Shown here: in pieces, positions 53,480-62,555 of the stretch
How positions within the stretch are numbered: the stretch's first letter is position 1
Layout: each line of letters starts with the position of its first letter
NCBI RefSeq assembly: GCF_003334855.1
Contig: NZ_QOWE01000015.1
Coordinates: forward strand, 124,001-188,000
DNA length: 64,000 bases
DNA from: Larkinella punicea
GTDB taxonomy: Bacteria > Bacteroidota > Bacteroidia > Cytophagales > Spirosomataceae
Reading direction: 5' to 3'
Program-made: the position numbers and the translations under genes
Notes under the pieces: generated by a model
Database searches by the model: none
Seen by the model: only the letters and a program-made list of their open reading frames with translations
What the model was told of the DNA's origin: nothing

Positions 53480-56386
53480 TCAATTCGTTCCGCCGGATTC
53501 TCTCAGAATCTCCACCCAGCCTTTGTAGATTTCCTCGGGTGCCGCGCAATTCAGCCGCGTGAATTTCACCCGAATCTGGTAATAATATAAACCGCCCGGC
53601 AATTCCTGACCGCGGCTGTTGGTACCGTTCCAGGTCAGAGCACCATCGACGCTGTTGTTCTGATAGACTTGCCCACCCCACCGGTTTACAATAATCAATT
53701 CGGCCGACTCCACAAACCGGGGGCATTGCATAGGCTGAAACTCGTCATTTTTGCCATCGCCATTGGGCGTAAAGACATTGGGCATCATCAGATACGGGCA
53801 ATTGTCCTTACAAACCCGGTTGGAAGCCACACTTTCCTGACCACTCCGACTCACCGCCCGGACTTCGTAACAGCCCGCAAAGGAAGTCAGATTTTCGTGC
53901 CGATAGGTCATCGTAGGCGCGTTCACCGACGCCAGTAAAACCAACTCCTGGCCTTCGCAAGGCGCATAATAGATATTGTATTTGACCACGTTTTGGTCAC
54001 ATTCGCCCGTTGTCGGCCTTTGCCACGTTAACGTGTTGGCAAAGGTTGTCTGATTGCAGAACGCTTCGGGTGTCAGACTGGCGCAATTGAGCGTATCGAT
54101 GGCCAACTGCGGGGGGCACGGTCTGGTCGTGTCAATAGGCATGGCACACACGCCCTGCGAGAAATTGTTCAGCAACATCGTCGTCAGCGGAGCCGAATAA
54201 CGCCCTACGGTTTCCACCCGGTAACAATAATTGCTATCGACCGACATGGTCACGGGCTGAACGCCATCGGCCGCGTAGGTATCGGCTCCCTGATCGGTAT
54301 ACGTGTAGCTATTCGCCGTGGTAACCGGAACCACCGCCACCAGGTTGAACGGCCCGTTGGGGCCGGTTTTGCTGCGGTACACGCGGTGCTGCTGGTTGTC
54401 GTTGCTCCAGGGCACGTTGGCTTCCCAGGCAAGCTGAACGCGTCGCGTGCCGGGGGTTGCTGTCAGCCGGACCGAACTGGCGTTTTCCGTCGCATCGAGC
54501 CGCTGCAACTGGCCGGAAGCCGGGTCGGTGAAATAGAATTCGATGCGGTAGCGGTAGGCATTCGCCACGGTATTCAGCCCACGGTCGGTATACACTGTAT
54601 CCGCAACACCAGGTTGCAGCGTGGTGCTGATGGCCGCAATCTGGGTAAAGTTGGTGCCCGTGAGACCGGTAGCCCGGAACAGACGGTACTGAAACGGGCC
54701 GGTGCCATCGTTGGGGTCGACACCGGGTGGGCGGGTCCAGCGAACCGTGACAACGCCCCGGGTATCGTAGGTACTGTCGACCGTAACGTGGGTAATCAGC
54801 GGCACCTGTTGGGGAAGCGTCACACAAACCTGCTCAGAAACCGCACTTTGGCCGTTGTTAGGACGCGGTAGAATAACCACAATCCGGTAGCTATACTGCA
54901 CACCCCGCGATAGTCCCTGACTGGAATTGTTATCCGTAAACGTGGTTTGGTCGATCGGTACTTCGCCAATTTTCACATAACCGGTCGACGCCAGCAAACC
55001 GGCCTCGGTGCAGGGGTCGAGGATGAGGTTCTCACAGCCTTCCTTGCGATAAATAGCCATTTGCGTATCCGACGGCAGCGACGAAACTCCGCAGGCATAG
55101 GCAGCCCAATTGAGAATGATGGCACGGCCGGCCGGATCCGTGGTTGGTCGGGCGGTCAGATTCTGGGGTTTGGGAGCATAAATCCTGATTCGGAACGATT
55201 CGAGTGTTGCCAGTTGAGTCTGACCCGCTCTTTGCGGGAAATCGACAACGCGGAAAATGACATCGTACGGTTCGGCCCGGACGTGGGCGCAGTTGGTTTG
55301 CCAGCGAAAAGTCGATGTTGCGGGACTGTTCTGAACACCCGCTGGCGTCAGCGTAGCGGTCGGCGGAGCCACCAGTTGAACGGTGGCATTGTTGGGGCCT
55401 CTGTTAAAAGGCCCGCCATAACCGGTCAATTCCAGCCGGTTTCCGTCGGGATCGGTAGCCGTAATGGTCTGGTTGATGAGCGTTCCGGCCTCCACACAGA
55501 GATCTTCGGGCACCCTCAGTTCCGGACGTTTGTTGATCGAGGGCGTCACAATGATTTGAATATCCCGGACAATTTCGCCGATTTTGACACCATCCCGCCA
55601 TTCTTCCACAATGAACGCAATGTTGTATTGCCCTACTTCGGCCGGAGCGTCCCAGCACACATCGCCGGTCAGGGCGTTGACTGTCAGGGTCGCCGGGCCG
55701 GTATTGGCTTCATTGACCCGATTGAGACCAATTGTCGTGGGGTCCGAATAACCGGCCACAAAACCCAGGTCGCAGGAAGCATCGTCGGTCTCGTTTATTT
55801 TCCCGGAAGGCGTGTAAAGCCGGTAAGCCAGACTATCGCCGTCAGCATCGAAAGCCGCCGGGTTGTGGCACCATTTCTGGCCAACACGGGCCGAATCCAA
55901 CGGGGGGTTCAACAAAACCGGGGTGCTGTTGAGCCCCAGATTGGCATTCACCACAATGGTGGTCCGCAGTTTAAAGCTGGTATTGATCGAAACAGGAATA
56001 TTACGGGTTCCTTCGTTCCGGTTGACGATGGTGCAACTGATATCGTAGACACCGGGACCCGAATAGGTATAGGTGGTTCGGTAAATGTTGATGGTGGTAT
56101 TGGCATTGATGTTTCGGGTTTCAGCATCGACCCGGGGCACCCGGCGCATTTGCTGCCCAACGCCGAAACAGAAATTGACATCCCGTTGAGCAAGAGCGGC
56201 ATCAAAGCCCCCGCCGGGGCCGCGTGTGACGTCGTAATAAACCGTTAAAGTGATTTCGTAGGTCAGCGACGTAGACGACACCCGCCGGGTCGTAATTTCA
56301 CCCGCCCGAACGTGGGTGGCCAGCGCATCCGAAACCGCTGCCAGATTCAGCAATGCCCAGAAGATCAGAAGTAGATACCTTTTCAT
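53480..56386 (-). CDS. Large secreted protein with gliding-motility-type T9SS C-terminal domain
   Basis: A 968-aa extracellular protein. The signal peptide ends near SDALATHVRAG. The middle contains Ig-like or PKD-like and fibronectin type III-like modules (VRWTRPPGVDPNDGTGP, VQLAWEANVPWSND) and a cadherin-like region near 150-330. The C-terminus is a type B sorting domain for the type IX secretion system: MPNVFTPNGDGKNDEFQP, ELIIVNRWGGQVYQN, WNGTNSRGQELPGGLYYYQI. Such proteins are displayed on or released from the cell surface; a role in adhesion is inference. Single gene between convergent neighbours on its 3' side and a divergent small gene. Confidence 0.92.
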   Translation of the reverse strand: MKRYLLLIFWALLNLAAVSDALATHVRAGEITTRRVSSTSLTYEITLTVYYDVTRGPGGGFDAALAQRDVNFCFGVGQQMRRVPRVDAETRNINANTTINIYRTTYTYSGPGVYDISCTIVNRNEGTRNIPVSINTSFKLRTTIVVNANLGLNSTPVLLNPPLDSARVGQKWCHNPAAFDADGDSLAYRLYTPSGKINETDDASCDLGFVAGYSDPTTIGLNRVNEANTGPATLTVNALTGDVCWDAPAEVGQYNIAFIVEEWRDGVKIGEIVRDIQIIVTPSINKRPELRVPEDLCVEAGTLINQTITATDPDGNRLELTGYGGPFNRGPNNATVQLVAPPTATLTPAGVQNSPATSTFRWQTNCAHVRAEPYDVIFRVVDFPQRAGQTQLATLESFRIRIYAPKPQNLTARPTTDPAGRAIILNWAAYACGVSSLPSDTQMAIYRKEGCENLILDPCTEAGLLASTGYVKIGEVPIDQTTFTDNNSSQGLSRGVQYSYRIVVILPRPNNGQSAVSEQVCVTLPQQVPLITHVTVDSTYDTRGVVTVRWTRPPGVDPNDGTGPFQYRLFRATGLTGTNFTQIAAISTTLQPGVADTVYTDRGLNTVANAYRYRIEFYFTDPASGQLQRLDATENASSVRLTATPGTRRVQLAWEANVPWSNDNQQHRVYRSKTGPNGPFNLVAVVPVTTANSYTYTDQGADTYAADGVQPVTMSVDSNYCYRVETVGRYSAPLTTMLLNNFSQGVCAMPIDTTRPCPPQLAIDTLNCASLTPEAFCNQTTFANTLTWQRPTTGECDQNVVKYNIYYAPCEGQELVLLASVNAPTMTYRHENLTSFAGCYEVRAVSRSGQESVASNRVCKDNCPYLMMPNVFTPNGDGKNDEFQPMQCPRFVESAELIIVNRWGGQVYQNNSVDGALTWNGTNSRGQELPGGLYYYQIRVKFTRLNCAAPEEIYKGWVEILRESGGTN

Positions 56387-56508
56387 AGAGCCCGTCGTAT
56401 TTCATATAAACGGCTCATCATCTGGTTTTTGCATACCCATCCATCGCTTTTGCGTGAAAAAAAACGGCGGTGCTGCTTATATTGCGCTATAAAATTCAAT
56501 TCCCAATC

Positions 56509-56814
56509 ATGGATACAACGATCGAAAAGGTTTATAAACGCATCCGGCAGCTCTGGAACGATGAATTTGAGCTAAATCCCGGCCACCGGATTATTCAGTC
56601 GGTAGAGATGACTCCCGACGAGAAAATCGAGGTAGAACTGCTGGATTTTCGCTTCTCCTTAGCGGCTGAAAAAGATCACCTGACGGCTACCTTTGAATCA
56701 ATACCGCATGTTGATGCTCCCTCGGCCGAGGACATGAAAGCCGTTGTCGTTCACGTAGCGGACCTGGTCAAAAACCTGACGGGTGATCTGCCGGTTGAAA
56801 TTATTCCGGCCTGA
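56509..56814 (+). CDS. Conserved-looking small cytoplasmic protein, unknown
   Basis: A 101-aa protein beginning MDTTIEKVYKRIRQLWNDEF, with no signal peptide and no membrane segment. It has acidic and amphipathic stretches (VEMTPDEKIEVELLDFRFSL and DMKAVVVHVADLVKNLTGDL), compatible with a small alpha/beta fold. The upstream start in the same frame would add 13 residues of no special character. I do not recognise a family. It is divergent from the large T9SS gene and convergent with the four-repeat protein gene. Confidence 0.72.
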   Translation: MDTTIEKVYKRIRQLWNDEFELNPGHRIIQSVEMTPDEKIEVELLDFRFSLAAEKDHLTATFESIPHVDAPSAEDMKAVVVHVADLVKNLTGDLPVEIIPA

Positions 56815-56858
56815 CGATTACGGTCTTTGGGCCTTTCTGGTTGCTTAAAAACCAATAG

Positions 56859-56902
56859 GGGTTTGGCATAAACGATCGACGAAAACCGTTTCTGCCAAAC
56901 CC
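56859..56902. terminator. Two-way terminator candidate in a convergent gap
   Basis: A 10-bp perfect stem (GGGTTTGGCA with TGCCAAACCC) around a 24-base loop, placed between the stops of two convergent genes. T-runs are short, so strength is uncertain. Confidence 0.5.
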
Positions 56903-56924
56903 TTTGCAGGAGGTGTGGATGTTA

Positions 56925-58610
56925 TTAATTCGATACGCAGTTCCGAATCAACTGCCTGAACGCTTCGGCTACGTAGCGGCCTTTTTCAATGTCGCCAAGC
57001 TGAATTTTTACCGTGTGGACGTAGTCGGAAGGCTTTCCGTCTTTAAAGGTTTTCACCAGTTTTTCTTTGCCTTTGGTTACCAGACTGACGTAGACCGTTT
57101 TGCCGTCGACATCAAAGTTGGTGGCATCCGCATTCAGGTCTTTCAAAGCCAGGTCATAGACGAGTTCCGACACTTTCCGTCCGCCTTGTGCCACCGTCAG
57201 CTTCAGATCGCAGGTACCATTTTCGGCCGCCAGTGTATAAGTAACCGGCTCTTTTTCACCGGATTCCTTGGGAAGCTGCTGCGAAATCCAGTCCAGCCGG
57301 GCTTGTTGACCAGCCGTTGGCACGGGGCTTTTCCGGGATTGCGCACACACCTGAACGGCTTTCTCAAACGCCTGTGACATGTATCGGACGTTCTCCAGGT
57401 TGTCGGACGCCAGTTCGATTTCGGACACATAATTTTGACGAACACCGTTCTTGGTATACCCAATAAACCGGCGGTTGTCGCGCGTTTTCAGATCGATGGT
57501 GTAGAGTTCTTTATCGACACCCAGTTTGGCACCTTTCTCCGCCAGATCGGCCAGATTGAATTCATAGACTTCTTCGGTATTGTTTTTATTGTAGGTTTCG
57601 CGCCGGGTGTACGTACAGATGCAATCCGGTTTCAGGCTCTGCTCAATCGTGCGGTCGTTCGTTTTGGCCGGTTGGATGCTCGATTCCAGGTATTTCTGAG
57701 CAGCAGGCATCGCGGCAAAAACCGGCTTTTTTGATTCCAGTTGCTTGACAGCCAGCGGAATCAGCTTGCGCCAGGCGGCAGCCACATCCCGGATTTTGTC
57801 GGCATCGCCACTGATGATTTCAAACGTCTGAACGACGTTATCCAGTTTTCCGTCCTTCGCGTAGCCCATCAGCTTCTGTTTTTGCTGAACGACCAGCGAC
57901 AGTTCAAATCGCTTGCCTTTTGATTCAATTTGCAGCCCTTCCAGCCCCAGATCACCGAGGTTAAACGAGAACGTTTCTGAAGAGGCCGATCCTTTTCCGC
58001 CCACTTCGCTCCGGCGGAAAACCGCCCGCAATGGATTATCAAAATCAAAGGTAAGCGCCTGTTCGTATTTGTCGGAACCGATGGCTTCGTTGCCAATGTT
58101 GGTTTTCAGCCACTGGCGCAAATCGTCCAGCGTCTCGGGCGTACGGGCGGGTTTATACGATTTTTCAGCCGCCAGAATCGCCTTTTTCAACGACTCGACG
58201 AGTGCTTTGGCAATGTCCGGATTATCGGCGTAGAGTTTAACGCGGTCGGTCAGGTTTTTCAACTCGCCGTTTTCGCTGTAGCGGACAAATTTGCGGTGTT
58301 GTTTGGTATCGGCCAAAACCGCAATCACGTCTCGTTCAACCTTATACGTTACCGTTGAGACATCCAGATCCGATAGATTCAGAAAATACGTATTTTCATC
58401 GCCTTTGCCTTTATCGCTGGTTTTGGTCACCGAAAACGTCGCCCGGTAGTTGGGTTGCGATGCTTCAATTTTCTGAATAAACTGCGCATTCCCGGTTTTG
58501 ACGGGTTTCAATTGGGTGGATACGCCGGAAAGCGGCCCGGTCATGAGGTCTTGGGCATTGGCCGCGACACAAAAGGTGGCTGCCAACCAGAACAGTACTG
58601 GTTTTTTCAT
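56925..58610 (-). CDS. Secreted protein with four copies of an unrecognised domain
   Basis: A 561-aa protein with a signal peptide (MKKPVLFWLAATFCVAANAQ). Four related units lie at about 55-147, 193-288, 330-422 and 466-558. Each has a (F/Y)xxNLxDL-like strand (LNLSDL 78-82, FNLGDL 216-221, FNLADL 351-356, LALKDL 487-492), then a K/R-rich strand, a Y-x-K/E-(N/D)-G turn (YSENGELKN, YAKDGKLDN, YTKNGVRQN, FKDGKPSDY) and an amphipathic helix ending about 30 residues later. The linkers are about 45 residues long. I cannot name the domain. A perfect -7 element lies upstream. Possibly periplasmic. Confidence 0.85.
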   Translation of the reverse strand: MKKPVLFWLAATFCVAANAQDLMTGPLSGVSTQLKPVKTGNAQFIQKIEASQPNYRATFSVTKTSDKGKGDENTYFLNLSDLDVSTVTYKVERDVIAVLADTKQHRKFVRYSENGELKNLTDRVKLYADNPDIAKALVESLKKAILAAEKSYKPARTPETLDDLRQWLKTNIGNEAIGSDKYEQALTFDFDNPLRAVFRRSEVGGKGSASSETFSFNLGDLGLEGLQIESKGKRFELSLVVQQKQKLMGYAKDGKLDNVVQTFEIISGDADKIRDVAAAWRKLIPLAVKQLESKKPVFAAMPAAQKYLESSIQPAKTNDRTIEQSLKPDCICTYTRRETYNKNNTEEVYEFNLADLAEKGAKLGVDKELYTIDLKTRDNRRFIGYTKNGVRQNYVSEIELASDNLENVRYMSQAFEKAVQVCAQSRKSPVPTAGQQARLDWISQQLPKESGEKEPVTYTLAAENGTCDLKLTVAQGGRKVSELVYDLALKDLNADATNFDVDGKTVYVSLVTKGKEKLVKTFKDGKPSDYVHTVKIQLGDIEKGRYVAEAFRQLIRNCVSN

Positions 58611-58661
58611 GAGTGTTTAGCGGTATTTGTTGTTGGTATACCGGTTTTATAAACCGTTCGA

Positions 58662-58669
58662 CAAAGATA
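58662..58669 (-). promoter_or_regulatory. -7 promoter element for the four-repeat protein gene
   Basis: The - strand reads TATCTTTG, a perfect TAnnTTTG, 51 bases before the start codon. No good -33 TTTG is present. Confidence 0.52.
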
Positions 58670-58756
58670 GGCGCGCGGGGACAGGCCGAAAGCAGACAAA
58701 TCAGCAAACGGAAGTTCAGCACGTTCAACTGCACATTTTGCTGACTGAATCGTAAA

Positions 58757-58798
58757 ACAGAAATGCCGCCGGGAACATCCTCCCGGCGGCATTTCTGT
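58757..58798 (-). terminator. Terminator of lpdA
   Basis: An 18-bp perfect stem (ACAGAAATGCCGCCGGGA with its reverse complement) around a 6-base loop, G+C-rich inside, with T's after it on the - strand. It lies 27 bases after the lpdA stop. Confidence 0.88.
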
Positions 58799-58825
58799 AA
58801 AAAACTAAAACTCTATTTTCCTGAC

Positions 58826-60226
58826 TTAGAGGTGAATTGCTTCGCCGTAAGCCGCTTCCGTCGCATCCTTGATGGATTCCGAGATGGTCGGGTGGGGGTG
58901 AACTGCTTTCAGGATTTCATGCCCCGTGGTTTCCAACCGGCGGGCGACAACCACTTCAGCAATGATTTCAGTAACGTTATACCCGATGAAGTGAGCGCCC
59001 AACCACTCGCCGTATTTTTTATCGAAGATCACTTTCACAAAGCCTTCCGGCGCACCGGCGGCTTTGGCTTTTCCTGATGCCGACAACGGAAATTTTCCAA
59101 CCAAAATGTCATAACCGGCTTCTTTGGCCGCAGCCTCCGTGTAGCCAACCGACGCGATTTCCGGCGTACAGTACGTACAACCCGGAATGTTGTTGTAGTT
59201 CATCGGCTCGACATGATCGAGACCGGCGATTTTTTCCACGCAAATGATGCCTTCCGCTGAGGCAACGTGCGCCAGCGCCTGACCTTTTGTACAGTCACCG
59301 ATGGCGTAATAACCGTCCACATTCGTGCGGTAAAAGTCGTCCGTGGTAATTTTACCCCGTTCAGTTTTGATCCCGGTTTCTTCCAGACCGATGTTTTCGA
59401 TGTTAGCCACCACACCAGCCGCCGACAGCACTACTTCCACATCGAACGTTTTTTCGCCATCCGGCGTCTTGACGTATACTTTGCTGAGTTTTCCGCTCGT
59501 ATCGACTTTAGTTACTTCCGAGCTTGTATAAATATCAATGCCCAGTTTTTTGTAATTTTTAGCTAGTTCTTTCGAGATTTCCTCGTCTTCGACCGGCACA
59601 ATGCGCGGCATAAATTCGACAATGGTCACTTTCGTGCCCATCGACGCGTAGACATAGGCAAACTCCACTCCAATAGCCCCTGAACCAATCACCAGCATCG
59701 ATTCGGGTTGTTTTGTCAGTGACATCGCCTTGCGGTATTCGATCACCTTTTCACCATCGATCGGAACGGCGGGCAGGGCGCGGGCGCGGCCACCGGTGGC
59801 AATGATGATGTGTTTGGCTTCATATTCGGCGGTTTTACCGTCTTTATCCGTTACGTCGATTTTCTTACCCGGTTTTACTTTTCCATTACCGAGCAGAACA
59901 TCGATTTTATTTTTCTTCATCAGGAAGGTAACGCCCTTGCTCATGGAATCGGCCACACCGCGGCTGCGTTGAATTACCGCACCAAAATCGGGTTTGGCTT
60001 CACCACTGATGGTAATACCGTATTTGTCCGCATGTTTGATGTATTCAAAAACCTGCGCGCTTTTCAACAAGGCTTTGGTTGGGATACAACCCCAGTTCAG
60101 GCAGATTCCACCCAGACTTTCGCGTTCGATAATGGCGGTTTTCATACCTAATTGCGACGCGCGAATAGCAGCTACGTAGCCTCCGGGGCCGCTGCCAAGA
60201 ACAATTACATCATATTGTGATGCCAT
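58826..60226 (-). CDS. lpdA: Dihydrolipoyl dehydrogenase
   Basis: A 466-aa flavoenzyme, the E3 component of pyruvate, 2-oxoglutarate and branched-chain dehydrogenase complexes and of the glycine cleavage system; it reoxidises dihydrolipoamide with NAD. FAD site GSGPGGYVAAIRASQLG (residues 11-27), redox-active Cys42 and Cys47 in GICLNWGCIPTKA, second nucleotide site VIGSGAIGVEFAYVYASMG, and the C-terminal catalytic HPHPTISE. WGC replaces the usual VGC next to the disulfide, as is common in this phylum. It has its own promoter element and terminator. Confidence 0.97.
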   Translation of the reverse strand: MASQYDVIVLGSGPGGYVAAIRASQLGMKTAIIERESLGGICLNWGCIPTKALLKSAQVFEYIKHADKYGITISGEAKPDFGAVIQRSRGVADSMSKGVTFLMKKNKIDVLLGNGKVKPGKKIDVTDKDGKTAEYEAKHIIIATGGRARALPAVPIDGEKVIEYRKAMSLTKQPESMLVIGSGAIGVEFAYVYASMGTKVTIVEFMPRIVPVEDEEISKELAKNYKKLGIDIYTSSEVTKVDTSGKLSKVYVKTPDGEKTFDVEVVLSAAGVVANIENIGLEETGIKTERGKITTDDFYRTNVDGYYAIGDCTKGQALAHVASAEGIICVEKIAGLDHVEPMNYNNIPGCTYCTPEIASVGYTEAAAKEAGYDILVGKFPLSASGKAKAAGAPEGFVKVIFDKKYGEWLGAHFIGYNVTEIIAEVVVARRLETTGHEILKAVHPHPTISESIKDATEAAYGEAIHL

Positions 60227-60282
60227 AATTTGCGGAATGTTAATGAATAGTAGAATGAACCGTAACTCTATCAGGGGAACGC

Positions 60283-60290
60283 AAAGTTAG
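60283..60290 (-). promoter_or_regulatory. -7 promoter element for lpdA
   Basis: The - strand reads TAACTTTG, a perfect TAnnTTTG, 56 bases before the lpdA start. Confidence 0.52.
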
Positions 60291-60411
60291 TTTGAAAAGT
60301 TGATTTACCACCTACTTCTACTCCGTCCCGGTTTTCAATCCTTACCTATTCCCGCATTACTTTCCACAACCTTTCCCGTCTAAGGAGAAACCGCTTTGAA
60401 ATCGTGCGTTC

Positions 60412-61269
60412 ATGTCACAGGATTACGATAAGATTTTTCGGGAAAATCTGGCAACAATTATCTTACCTCTGGTTCGGAAAACCGTTGGCCTGAATCCGAT
60501 AAGGCTCGAAAATCTGCCGGAAAAATTGCAGCGAACCGTCGAACGGATTCCCGACTTTTTAAAGAAAGTCGTCGATGTGGAGAATGATCCATACATTCTC
60601 CACATCGAGATTCAGACCACCGACACGCCGGATATGGTGTACCGGATGCTGGAATATGCCGCCATGATGCTGCGGAAGTACAAGTTACTGGTTCGGCAGT
60701 ATGTGTTTTACATTGGTGAAGGCCACGCCCGAATGCCGGTTCAATTGGAAACCGGGACCTTGCGGTATCAATTCACACTCGTCAATCTGAGCGAAATTCC
60801 GTATCAGCAATTTATCAATTCCGAAAAACCGGAAGAACTGATTCTGACGATTTTAGCGGATTTTCAGCAGGAAAAACCGCGTGAGATTATCAGCCAGATT
60901 TTACTGAATTTACATCAGTTAGCGCCCGATCATCTCCAGTTGGGCAAATTCATCAGGCAGTTGGAAATCTTGTCCCAACTCCGTAATTTTAATTCAATCG
61001 TTTCAGAAGAAGCAGAAACCATGGCACACGGATTCGACATCACCATTGACCGGCTTTATATCAAAGGCCGGGAAGAAGGCATAAAAACCGGGATAAAAGA
61101 AGGTGTACGGGAAGGCATGGAGAATGGCGTTAAGATAGGCAAAGAACAGGCTCAACGGAAGTTGATTTTTTCTGCTCTTCGAAAAAATTTATTATCCACT
61201 GAACAGATCGCCGAACTACTCGATATTCCGATTGCCCTGGTCCTCGACGTCCAACAAAAAGGCATTTAA
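60412..61269 (+). CDS. Rpn/PD-(D/E)XK nuclease family protein
   Basis: A 285-aa protein resembling the Rpn recombination-promoting nuclease and related transposase-like family. The PD-(D/E)XK core is suggested by DFLKKVVDVENDPYILHIEI followed by Gln, that is D...HIEIQ, with RMLEYAAMMLRKYK after it. The C-terminus has a repetitive Gly/Lys/Glu stretch (GIKTGIKEGVREGMENGVKI) often found in this family, and then a helix-turn-helix-like ending (LSTEQIAELLDIPIALVLDV). Members cleave DNA and promote recA-independent recombination. No transposon ends are seen. Terminator follows. Confidence 0.85.
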   Translation: MSQDYDKIFRENLATIILPLVRKTVGLNPIRLENLPEKLQRTVERIPDFLKKVVDVENDPYILHIEIQTTDTPDMVYRMLEYAAMMLRKYKLLVRQYVFYIGEGHARMPVQLETGTLRYQFTLVNLSEIPYQQFINSEKPEELILTILADFQQEKPREIISQILLNLHQLAPDHLQLGKFIRQLEILSQLRNFNSIVSEEAETMAHGFDITIDRLYIKGREEGIKTGIKEGVREGMENGVKIGKEQAQRKLIFSALRKNLLSTEQIAELLDIPIALVLDVQQKGI

Positions 61270-61291
61270 CCGGTTTTATCTCCACAATGGG

Positions 61292-61317
61292 AAGCGGATG
61301 ATTTCATCCGCTTTTTT
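61292..61317 (+). terminator. Terminator after the Rpn-type gene
   Basis: Stem AAGCGGAT/ATCCGCTT with a 6-base loop followed by six T. It is 22 bases past the stop codon and just before the prfB promoter. Confidence 0.8.
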
Positions 61318-61347
61318 GTTGCGTTCGGATAGCGGTTTGCAAAATCG

Positions 61348-61355
61348 TATCTTTG
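61348..61355 (+). promoter_or_regulatory. -7 promoter element for prfB
   Basis: TATCTTTG is a perfect TAnnTTTG, followed by G/A at the expected start point, 47 bases before the prfB ATG. A TTTG occurs upstream but farther than the ideal distance. Confidence 0.55.
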
Positions 61356-61402
61356 CAGGCTAATTACTGAGACATTCACCATTCAATTATTTTTTCACGC
61401 AT

Positions 61403-62480
61403 ATGACGACCGACCAATTAAAGGACGTGAGGGCCAGAGTAGAGGCCCTGAGGGGGTATCTTTGACTACGATAGCAAAAAAGAACAACTCGCTGATTTAG
61501 AAGACCGAACAACGCAACCGGAGTTCTGGCAGGACGCCGAAGGTGCCGAGAAAACCATGAAGCAGGTCCGCGCCCTGAAAGGCTGGACGGGCGGTTTTGA
61601 GCACGTCGACTCCTTAGTGGGCGACCTCGAAACGCTTTATGAATTCTACGAAGCCGGCGACGTTACGGAAGAAGAAGTTGACGCCGAGGGCGAAAAAGTA
61701 AAAGCCGCGCTCGACGATCTGGAGCTGAAGAAAATGCTCAGCAACGAGGAAGACCAGCTTAGTGCGGTGTTGGAAATCAACTCGGGCGCGGGCGGAACCG
61801 AAAGCCAGGACTGGGCCGATATGCTCTACCGAATGTACCTGATGTGGTCCGAAAAACACGGCTACAAGGTGAAACAGGTAGATTATCAGCCCGGCGACGG
61901 TGCCGGTATCAAGTCGGCGACGCTGGAAGTGGACGGCCCACTGGCCTACGGTTTCCTGAAATCGGAAAACGGCGTTCACCGGCTCGTGCGGATTTCGCCG
62001 TACGACGCCAACGCCCGTCGGCATACGTCGTTTGCTTCCGTTTACGCCTATCCGCTCATCGACGATTCGATTGAGATTGAAGTCAATCCGGCTGACATTG
62101 ACTGGGATACGTTCCGGTCGGGTGGTGCTGGTGGTCAGAACGTTAACAAGGTCGAAACCGCCGTACGGCTGCGTCACCGGCCCTCGGGTCTGATCATCGA
62201 ATGCCAGCAGGAGCGGAGCCAGTTGCAGAACAAGGAAGTGGCGATGCGGCTGTTGAAATCGAAACTGTACCAGATCGAAGTTGAAAAACGCAATGCGGCC
62301 CGCGCGGAAGTGGAAGCCAGCAAAAAGAAAATCGAGTGGGGCTCTCAAATCCGCAGTTACGTCCTCGACGACCGCCGGGTGAAAGATCACCGCACCGGTT
62401 ATCAGACATCCAATACCGATGCGGTTTTGAACGGCAACCTGGACGAATTCATCAAAGCGTATCTGCTCATGCAGGATTAA
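61403..62480 (+). CDS. prfB: Peptide chain release factor 2, made by programmed +1 frameshifting
   Basis: Translation begins at the ATG and reads 20 codons to an in-frame TGA at 61463-61465. A shift of +1 at CTT-T-GAC then continues in the frame that starts at 61464, to the stop at 62480, giving about 358 residues. The signal is classical: AGGGGGT as an internal Shine-Dalgarno-like site, then CTTTGAC. The main part has the RF2 body, with [20 protein letters not shown], the GGQ loop in [13 protein letters not shown] and [21 protein letters not shown] C-terminal residues. RF2 recognises UGA and UAA, so its level regulates the shift. A hairpin follows. Confidence 0.97.
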
Positions 62481-62501
62481 GTCTTTTTGGTTCCAACACC
62501 T

Positions 62502-62533
62502 TGTCCCCGATAGGCTCTGGCTTGTCGGGGACA
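62502..62533 (+). terminator. Terminator candidate after prfB
   Basis: Stem TGTCCCCGA/TCGGGGACA of 9 bp around a 14-base loop, 21 bases after the prfB stop. There is no long T-run, so it may be an mRNA-end hairpin. Confidence 0.5.
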
Positions 62534-62555
62534 GTCGTTTATTGTATGTTTGGCC

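Noticed and set aside
54947-56248. A 433-aa open frame antisense to the T9SS cargo gene
   Set aside because: Same reason: the opposite frame is a well-supported secreted protein with signal peptide and sorting domain.
60412-61269. The Rpn-type gene as part of an insertion sequence
   Set aside because: No terminal inverted repeats or target duplication around it; it has its own terminator and ordinary neighbours.
61403-61557. prfB seen as a frameshifted pseudogene
   Set aside because: The CTTTGAC site with an upstream AGGGGGT is the conserved programmed frameshift, so the gene is functional.
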